Source: Laccaria trichodermophora (taxonomy: Eukaryota > Basidiomycota > Agaricomycetes > Agaricales > Hydnangiaceae). From it: a stretch of DNA of 64,000 nt. The notes beneath the pieces are model-generated. The model saw only the letters and a list, made by a program, of their open reading frames with translations. It was not told the origin of the DNA and ran no database searches. Of the stretch, positions 55,639 through 64,000 are shown in pieces. Made by a program: the position numbers and the translations under genes. Within the stretch, counting starts at the first letter, position 1; every line of letters begins with the position of its first letter. The stretch spans positions 1,364,001-1,428,000 of the forward strand of contig JACTVC010000002.1 of the NCBI GenBank assembly GCA_018417955.1, in the 5' to 3' direction.

Positions 55639-56550
55639 TTAAGCATCCTCGTCCTCGACCTCCTCAATCCGCGCACTACGACTTTGGGGTCGTGAATCCG
55701 CCGAGTCATCGTCCTCGACGGCTGCCGACCCGTTTTTCTCGACTGCGCTTGATTTTCCCTTCTCCTTGTCGCCCTTCTTTTTCTTCCCCTTCTTCTTGGG
55801 AAGATCCCATTCCCATAGAGGTATAAATGAGTCAATCTGGCATCAAATTAGCATGGACATCATTGAACGAGATATGACGTACAAAGCCAACATCGGCGAA
55901 TAATTGGGGGAATATCCAAATCCCAGGACTCGCCACGATGATGGTGATGATATAGAAAATCAACCGCACGATCGCAATCGCGAAGAACAATCCAATGAGG
56001 CCAAGCATGCCAATACTTAGATACCACACTCCCAAACGCATGATGGGGGGCCAGAGGGGGAACATCACGCCCGCCAGCATGATAGCGACCATCAAAATGC
56101 CACCAGCGTACGTTGTCCATTGTGAACCCTCATAAAACCACGCATAGTACTCCTTTACGTCGAACTTCTGGTCTTGAATAATTTGGAGGGCTTTCGGCGA
56201 GGATGAAGAGGATCCAGTCGGCCCGCCACGTTGGACACGAAGGAAAAAGGCGTAGCTGTTTATCTGTGCAAGAAGATTTTGGGCTTCTTCTTCTGTAGTA
56301 ATAGGTGGGACTCCTTTGAGTTTGGCATAGGCTGGCGAGAGGAGTGCTTTAACTGCGGATTTCCCTGAAATTATACGTTGCAGGTCAGTGGCGCGAAGTA
56401 GCGTGTGTATGGCGATTGCTGCGCACCTTTGAAGTAATCCAGACGTTTCCCATTCAACGCTCCTACGCGGATTTTCAAGCCTGCATTCCCGCCGCGAAGG
56501 AACTGAGCCACTTTCTTTATTTCTGGAGAGGCCTTTTGTTGTTGTTCCAT
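55639..56550 (-). CDS. SEC62: ER protein translocation component Sec62
   Basis: Three exons (56427-56550, 55883-56364, 55639-55836) give 267 residues. The cytosolic N-terminal domain starts MEQQQKASPEIKKVAQFLRG and continues NGKRLDYFKGKSAVKALLSP and YAFFLRVQRG. Two membrane segments follow (GGILMVAIMLAGVMFPLWPP and GLFFAIAIVRLIFYIITIIV), ending in SPGIWIFPQLFADVGFIDSF. The tail is highly basic then acidic (KKKGKKKKGDKEKG, then EEVEDEDA). Sec62 works with Sec63 and Sec61 in post-translational import into the ER. Its stop lies 91 bases from the stop of the Mgr3-like gene. Confidence 0.95.
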
Positions 56551-58603
56551 GCCTGTTGAAGTTGGCTTGGCCTCTAAATTATTGGTACAGTATCGCTGGA
56601 AGATTGAATTCAGACAAGATCAGTATGGAGAATTGAATGGCGATGCTTACCGAGGATGCGTTGGGAGAACGATAAAGTAGAAGACCGACACGTCACAACA
56701 ATAGACATCGGTGTACAGCCACAAATCACACTACAGTCATCCACCTGCTAATGATACACCAAAAATGAGAAATTAGCTTCAACAAATTTGAGCACAACCT
56801 TTTACAATAAAAACTACATGAAAATCTCGGATAAATGCCCATCTATGACTGTACCAAATTTCAGAATGTTTGACCAGCATTTCACAGAGAAAAAGTAGGA
56901 TTATAGGTGTATCACAGAGGGGTGTGACTGTATTTCAGCTATTTCCGAAAAACAGTCCATTTTGAATGCTCCACAGCTTTATCAATGCTGCCTCGATTGC
57001 ATCCAAATTTTGTAGAGTGGTAGATATGAGCATGTACTACATGTTACAACTTGTTTCGTAAAAATTGGTGTAGTATTGAGTGAGATATAGGCTAGTCAAA
57101 AGTGTATCAAACAGGGGTGGCGTATCATTAGGGAGTAGATGACTGTATCATCCTAACATCATCACAAAAAATCGCCGACCCTTTGCTTTTGGCCATCTCT
57201 GAATGAAAATCGTTGCATTTCACTCTTCGACGCGTATTTACTATCGACTGTGGGGTGCCCTTTTTATGTGACGAGCTCTGGATGGTAACAGACACGGAAT
57301 AGTCTTGCCTTTGACCCCCTTGGACGCGTGCCCAGACTATTTTCTGCTGATTTCTGTGAAGCTTATCACGATCATCCTGAAATACACAACTTGATCGCTT
57401 CTCTCGCTTTCGTAGAGACCGCGTTCTGGGTAAACGGTTGACTTGTTTGGCAGGCTCTCTTTGGCAGCATCAGACTAATTGGTGTACCGATAAAACGGAC
57501 TTGGACGAATATATCATGATTGGGTAGCTGCCAGAACATGTGTGCGCTTGTAGGCGGAGAGACAAGAAAAGCCTGGGAAAGACTTCGTGTTTGCTACACA
57601 TGTTAACACCCATGTGGCGGAAAGGTGGCCGCCGCGAACGTCACCGTCGTCATGTTCAAACGTGTTCTGCTGGTTGAGAGCTTTTCAGTTCCTTACTTGT
57701 CGATCTTCATGACAGAAAATCGACAAATCGAGAAGGTAAAACCAGCAACTTACATCACAAAGTCGAGGAGCGAGGTATTGATTGATTCATTATACCACCA
57801 TTGAAATTGACGGGTGTAGGGTGCAGGGGATATCAAGTCGGCAGTCGTCTTATCTGTCAACGACAGATGATTTTTGATATGTTTCAATGAATTGGAATTC
57901 AAAGATGCATTAGAAGAAATCATGATGACGCTAGGGATCATGGGTGGTTTCACTCATGCCGAGTTCACTATCATTCCAATAATTCCATCACATTGTGTAA
58001 GCCTGATGAGAGGGGGAAAATAGAGTATCTCAGTGCTCACCTTGTTCACTGAGTGCACAAATGCGAGCCCCAAACGTCTCGGCTCAGGGGATAGTACGAA
58101 CCTTACTATATTCAAGACATCCTTTGCAATGTATGGTTTGTGATCAGCTGGAAGGCGTGAAAAATACATAATGAGCGCGTGGGGAAGCGAGCTTTTCACG
58201 CCGTCGCCAAGCCAAAGGCGAATCTCACGATGCACAAACTCCTAAAGATCAGCTGTGCGTTTTTGAGCGATTACATATTTTGAGAGGTGAGAGAGTGGAG
58301 ATGTAGTGGGGTTCTTAAACGGAGAGAACACATGCTAAAGCAGACAGTCGCCATGGCAATGCTAAGGGAACCAGAAAAAGGTTAGATAGCAGGAGAGTAA
58401 CAGAACAATTGGAATTTGAGCTGATGCTGGGCATCGTGAGGAAGGGTTCCAAACGAAAGGTTTTGTTGTTGTTACAACCGGTGTTGTTCCATATTACGAC
58501 ACAACTAAATGGCTCTTGTTATTGTCTGAAGGCCTTATACCCCTTTGTCTGATTTTTGCTCCCATTCTTTCATCTCCCTCACTACCACCACAACCCACTC
58601 ACA
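56551..58603. other. Gene-poor 2-kb region between Sec62 and the MAP kinase
   Basis: The part at 56740-57200 is AT-rich with loosely repeated phrases (gtgtatcacagaggggtgtg at 56908 and gtgtatcaaacaggggtggc at 57101; gactgtat several times). Two minus-strand frames, 57954-58235 and 57750-57953, look protein-like (REIRLWLGDGVKSSLPHALI; DKTTADLISPAPYTRQFQWW), but the introns needed to join them would be under 40 bases. I treat them as a possible remnant. Promoters of both flanking genes must lie here. Confidence 0.4.
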
Positions 58604-60111
<1,508 letters not shown>

Positions 60112-60780
60112 TGGCTGTCGCATATAACTTCTCTGTATGTGAGTATCACTCGTATCTCACGCCTGTTCGCTCCCTGACTGTGGACTTTGATAGTCTAATC
60201 GTTTGTAAACCTGCCTGTATACCTCGAGATCAACCGCAACCCTACAACTACACGCTTACCCATCTATTCTTAGACGACCGTGATGTGGGATGAAGAAGGC
60301 GGAAGAGGCATCACATATCGCTCATACATACCCCCTACTCACCCCACCAGGTCCAACTTTGGTTTTAGGTTTTTATTTTACAAACTGTACGGTGCATCTG
60401 GGAATGTGCTGTCGATGCAAAGACTTTTTTTCACTCCATCTTCGGTCGCCACGCAGCTGTATCACTACCTTTTGCATTTTGTGGAAAATAGATTTGAGGT
60501 GATGTTTCATTCAAATGACAATTTTTTCGCGTGATGGGTGCGTAAAACGTGTTGAAATAGTGGCAATGCAAAGCAAACAAGCGGACTGTGACGACATGAT
60601 ACCAATGGTAAGAAAGAAAAAAAAAGAAGGAACGTAAAGGATCATCATAACATTGAGGGACAACTTTTGGGTGGCTTTTTTGAAGTAACCCCTATGCGCG
60701 GGTTACTCCAATGGATGGAAACTCTCAACATCGTCAACACACACCTCCAACGACTGAACCTCCTTCAGCTGCTTGCTCCC
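60112..60780. other. Convergent 3' flanks of the MAP kinase and G3BP-like genes
   Basis: No supported gene. A purine-rich run (about 60612-60635) lies here. Confidence 0.4.
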
Positions 60781-62621
60781 TTACTTGTTGGGTGGGGCGC
60801 CCCGACCACGGCCAGGTCCTCCACGACCACCACGGTAACCACCTCCACCTCCACCACGGGCTTCACCATTGATGGGGGGTGCACCTCCCCGAGGTCGGCT
60901 GACAGGCCTATCCCTGTCGCCTCGTTCCTTCTTCGTCTCAACCACGATTCGCAGCTGACCAACCTCACCGCCGACGTCGATCCACACACCACCCTCTCCG
61001 CCCTGGTTCTGCGGCAAACTGGCGATGATCGCCCGCTTGGCAGAGTCAAGATTGTTGAATTCGAGGAAAGCACAGGCCCTTGACCGGACGATCTCGAGCT
61101 CCTTGATAGGTCCGAATCGTTGTGCAAGAAGGTTCGAAAGAGCGGTTTGTGTGATGGGTTCCAAGACACCCTGTATGAGAAAATAGTAATCAATAACTTC
61201 TTCACAAGAAAAGATAAATAAAAATAAAAATACCTTGACAAAGCATTGAGCAGTGGCCACGTTCTGTGCAGCGATATGGGCGGGGTGTTCGTGCCTCCCT
61301 CCTTGAGAAGGTTGTAGTCCAGAATGATGCTGGGCACGGGGAGGAGGATGATGAGGTTGCGTAGCGGCTGGTGTTTGAGTCCCACTGCTTGGTGCGGGGC
61401 TCGCAGGAGCCTCGCTGATGCCGCGCGATTCCTGAGCCACTGAGCCCCACTTCTTCTGGTTAGAGGCAGCGAGAGAGGCCCATGACCTCGGGGCCGCAGG
61501 GGTAGCGGGTGTAGGAACGGGAGCGGCGGCTGGTGGAGGCGCTTGGACAGCAACTGGGGCGACAGGGGTTGAAACAGCAGGTGCGAGGGGCTTGGATGCG
61601 GCGGCGGGGGAGGGCTGCTGCGCAGGGGTGGAGACAGGAGATTTCTCAGTAGGAAGGGCCACAGGGTGCTCGGGTTCAGGGGTGTGAGTACCGTTGGTCT
61701 GGGGAGCAGCAACAGGAGCAAGCTGGGACTGAGACTCAACAGTGGGAATAGAGTGTGGGGCAACGGCGGGTTCGGGAATATCAGTGGTCGGGGCTTCATC
61801 AACAGGGGCAGCGACCGGAATAGGTTCGGAGACGAGGGGAGGAGTAGGCTCGCGTGGCGCTTCATACACGGGTTCTGCCACTGCTATTGGCTGGACAGGA
61901 GTCTGCTCAGGTTGGGCTACAACGGGAACAGGCTCAGTGGCCTCAGCGACCTCACTGGCATCATCGCCCTCAACAGTTTCTTCTTTGAGGAAACGGAAGA
62001 TGTCGTTGAGGACGAAGTAGCCATTTGGCTGTTCGGCCAGGAAGAAGGTTTGGACAAATTTGCGCCATGTTTCGCCGTGATTTGACATTTCACCGATGAC
62101 CTGGATGATAATACCGCCATTTGCAGAAGATTGAGCGTCGACAGAGTGGATAAAGACTTTGCAGTCCTCGAAGCCGATGGAGGTTATCTTATTGTGAATT
62201 TCCTAGCAAGGATGGTCAGATTTAGAAAAAGCATAATTCTTAGATAAGAAAAGGAGAGATATGAGTCAATCAAAGAAGGTGGAGTGCACCACGGAACTCG
62301 GTTAGTGAATGACTAAACGACGTTAATTGAGAAGAAAAAAGGCACCACAAAAGCCATTAGATAGGCAAAGAAAGAAAGCAGAAAGCATGTGGTATTGAGA
62401 TGAAAAGGACCCACCTGTTGACCATAGCATGGCTTACCATCCTCTCCTTCAGTGCCATGGATGAAGGTGGAGTTTTTATTATAAAAACAATGCAAACGAT
62501 TGGGGTGTTTGTTGACGAAGGTATAGTACTGAGGAACAAATTGCCAGCCGACTTCGGATGGTACAACATTGCTGTGAGCAGTAGGAGCAGCGGCCGGAGG
62601 AGCAGTTGTTGAAGTTGTCAT
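60781..62621 (-). CDS. NTF2 and RRM domain protein (G3BP / Bre5 / Nxt3-like)
   Basis: Three exons (62415-62621, 61234-62202, 60781-61170) give 521 residues. The NTF2-like domain covers about residues 20-145: VGWQFVPQYYTFVNKHPNRL, NSTFIHGTEGEDGKPCYGQQ, EIHNKITSIGFEDCKVFIHS, FVQTFFLAEQPNGYFVLNDI. A long Pro/Ala/Glu-rich linker follows, then an RRM (about 390-470, ALSNLLAQRFGPIKELEIVR, RACAFLEFNNLDSAKRAI) and a C-terminal RGG tail. This is the layout of G3BP, a stress-granule scaffold, and of yeast Bre5, cofactor of the deubiquitinase Ubp3. The NTF2 domain binds FxFG-type partners; the RGG tail binds RNA. Confidence 0.93.
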
Positions 62622-63078
62622 GATGAGCCCGCTGTTGAAGGATTATATATTGACGAGATGCTTTGCTGATAAAGACTTACTAAATGAAGTGTGAAATGAG
62701 AAGGTCTAAAGGATACACGAGGACCAAGAGAAGAGGCCGCAGAGGAATTCTGTGAGCTGGTGGAGGACGAGAGTGACAAGAAACAAACAACGAAAAAATA
62801 TCTGTCCTTATTTGCACCGGCATCTCGCGGTGGCTGCGCGCCCCCCTTGCGCTTCCTTGGAAGAAATTGCACCCTTAATCGCTATAACTTTCTCGTAAAA
62901 GGCTTCTAAAATCGACCACAATACGGGCGCTTTCGCCTGTCCAAACGTCGAATTTTTACAGCCTCAGTTTCGTGAGATATAGAATTTTCTGTGATTCACA
63001 CGAATAGGGACCTCATTTAGATCATAGACCAATCATCGACAGCTGTCCTTATCTCGATTCTTAGATCAACACACCACC
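62622..63078. promoter_or_regulatory. Divergent promoter of the G3BP-like and Het-C genes
   Basis: 457 bases separate the two starts. No specific site is supported. The minus-strand frame here (62618-62872) is unsupported. Confidence 0.45.
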
Positions 63079-64000
63079 ATGCCTCGCAATAGAACAATCC
63101 TTCTCCTTCTCTTTTTCATATTCGCCTTCTGTCTCTCAAGCAATGGCGTCCACGCATTCGGCGCGGGTAACATCCCTTCGTGAGCGCGGCCTTCGACGAG
63201 GATTAGATCTGGTCTAACAAGGAATTAACAGTTTTGCATATATGGAGGGAAGGGCCTTTCGCCACGGTGACATTGTAAGATAGAATCGCCCCATCGTGAA
63301 TCTCATGTCCTAAGCTCCACCGTAGGAAGATATTCTTTCAACTCTGGCCAAGAAGGGCGCTGGCGGCGGGTTCGCGCTCGCTAGCATGCTAGGAGGCGGG
63401 GGAAGCAAATTCAACGGCCTCGATATCAAGCGCATTTACTTTGGGTGAGCTTTACTATGGTCCCTTTGCTCGACGCTAATAATGACCGCTGGCCGTAAAG
63501 AAATTGGTTGCGTGACTACAGTCAGGTTCGTTGGTGCTTTTGTCGAATATGTCATCACAGACGACAATAACCTTTTGGAACAGGCGGTCGACATTGCTTC
63601 ACTGAAGAAGCTTCAGTTGCAGGTGCTCACCCTCAGCGATTAACCACCAGATCATAGCTAATTTTAGGATTGGGACACAGACGATCATCAACCTTTGCAT
63701 GGTCCTTGGCTTTATGGTCCATCATCTCAACTTTCTAACTAAAATTATCAGTGTCTGATATGCCCTTTAGGCACACGGCTATGCTACCCATGAATTTGAG
63801 GTTACCGCCGAGCGTCTAGGTGTCTACCTTCCTGTTAGTCAACATTCAGTCCACTCCTCCCGTTGTTCATTGTCCTTCGATTTCAGACCGAGCACATCGA
63901 CAATCCCAAAGGGTACGGAGCAGGCGAGGATCCACGACAGTATCACCCACAGCTTCGTCCCCCAGTCGATGTATGCTTGTTTTTTGCGACTCGTGTAAAA
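63079..64000 (+). CDS. Het-C (heterokaryon incompatibility C) protein, 5' part, cut by the window end
   Basis: Eight exons are visible (63079-63179, 63232-63274, 63326-63444, 63501-63525, 63584-63622, 63681-63716, 63771-63833, 63887-63970), after which a GTATGC donor starts another intron. A signal peptide (MPRNRTILLLLFFIFAFCLS, then SNGVHA) precedes FGAGNIPSFAYMEGRAFRHG, DILSTLAKK, a glycine-rich stretch, LDIKRIYFGNWLRDYSQAVD and MVLGFMAHGYATHEFEVTAE. The segment ERLGVYLPTEHIDNPKGYG completes the typical Het-C start (PF07217). In ascomycetes alleles of het-c trigger vegetative incompatibility; in basidiomycetes the role is less clear. Very short exons (25 and 36 bases) are typical of this gene. 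Confidence 0.92.

Noticed and set aside
60765..61865. 366-codon minus-strand frame rich in L, P and S
   Set aside because: An alternate frame of the G3BP-like gene's low-complexity linker.

Overview
The window is nuclear DNA of a filamentous basidiomycete, most likely a mushroom-forming agaricomycete. Genes are dense on both strands and are cut by many introns of about 45-70 bases with GT..AG ends. There is a clade III-like sesquiterpene synthase, a Fus3/Kss1-type MAP kinase, a Het-C protein, and a large DUF6729-type transposase of a kind I associate with Basidiomycota. All exon joins were made by eye from splice signals, frame and protein-family continuity; there is no transcript evidence.

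Layout. 1-9.9 kb: the 5' end of an acid sphingomyelinase-like gene, a DUF1769 protein, an unresolved stretch, a small secreted ADP-ribosyltransferase-like protein, a GPI-anchor-like DUF7729 protein and a DXD glycosyltransferase. 9.9-19.4 kb: a sparse, fast-evolving part with the SDH flavinylation factor SDHAF2, a seven-transmembrane protein whose frame does not close, and a direct duplication of about 540 bp. One duplicate carries an apparently intact small membrane-protein gene and the other a broken copy. 19.3-24.9 kb: a DNA transposon with an apparently intact nine-exon, 1605-residue transposase. It combines AT-hooks, a DDE-type core, an embedded RNase D-like exonuclease domain that looks inactive, and a C-terminal cysteine cluster. 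24.9-28.3 kb: gene-poor DNA with a tRNA-like, pyrimidine-tailed sequence. 28.3-41 kb: housekeeping genes, including a small membrane protein, a PIP-box/SQ-cluster nuclear protein, GatC, PWP2, a tandem GFA-domain protein, the DEAD-box helicase MAK5 and an F-box-like protein. 41-47 kb: an MFS transporter and a sesquiterpene synthase in divergent orientation. 47-56.6 kb: mitochondrial and membrane genes (Mba1/mL45-like, twin CX9C protein, an unknown, a CorA-like protein, an Mgr3-like TPR protein, Sec62). 56.6-58.6 kb: a long gene-poor gap. 58.6-64 kb: the MAP kinase, a G3BP/Bre5-like NTF2-RRM protein, and a Het-C gene cut by the window end.

Functional themes. Two ribosome-biogenesis genes (PWP2 for the small subunit, MAK5 for the large) lie within 5 kb. 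Several mitochondrial genes cluster at 47-55.5 kb, one pair sharing a 147-bp divergent promoter. The terpene synthase and MFS transporter could form a minimal metabolite unit. Convergent gene ends are very tight (73 bp and 91 bp in two places). The most unusual object is the transposon at 19.3-24.9 kb.
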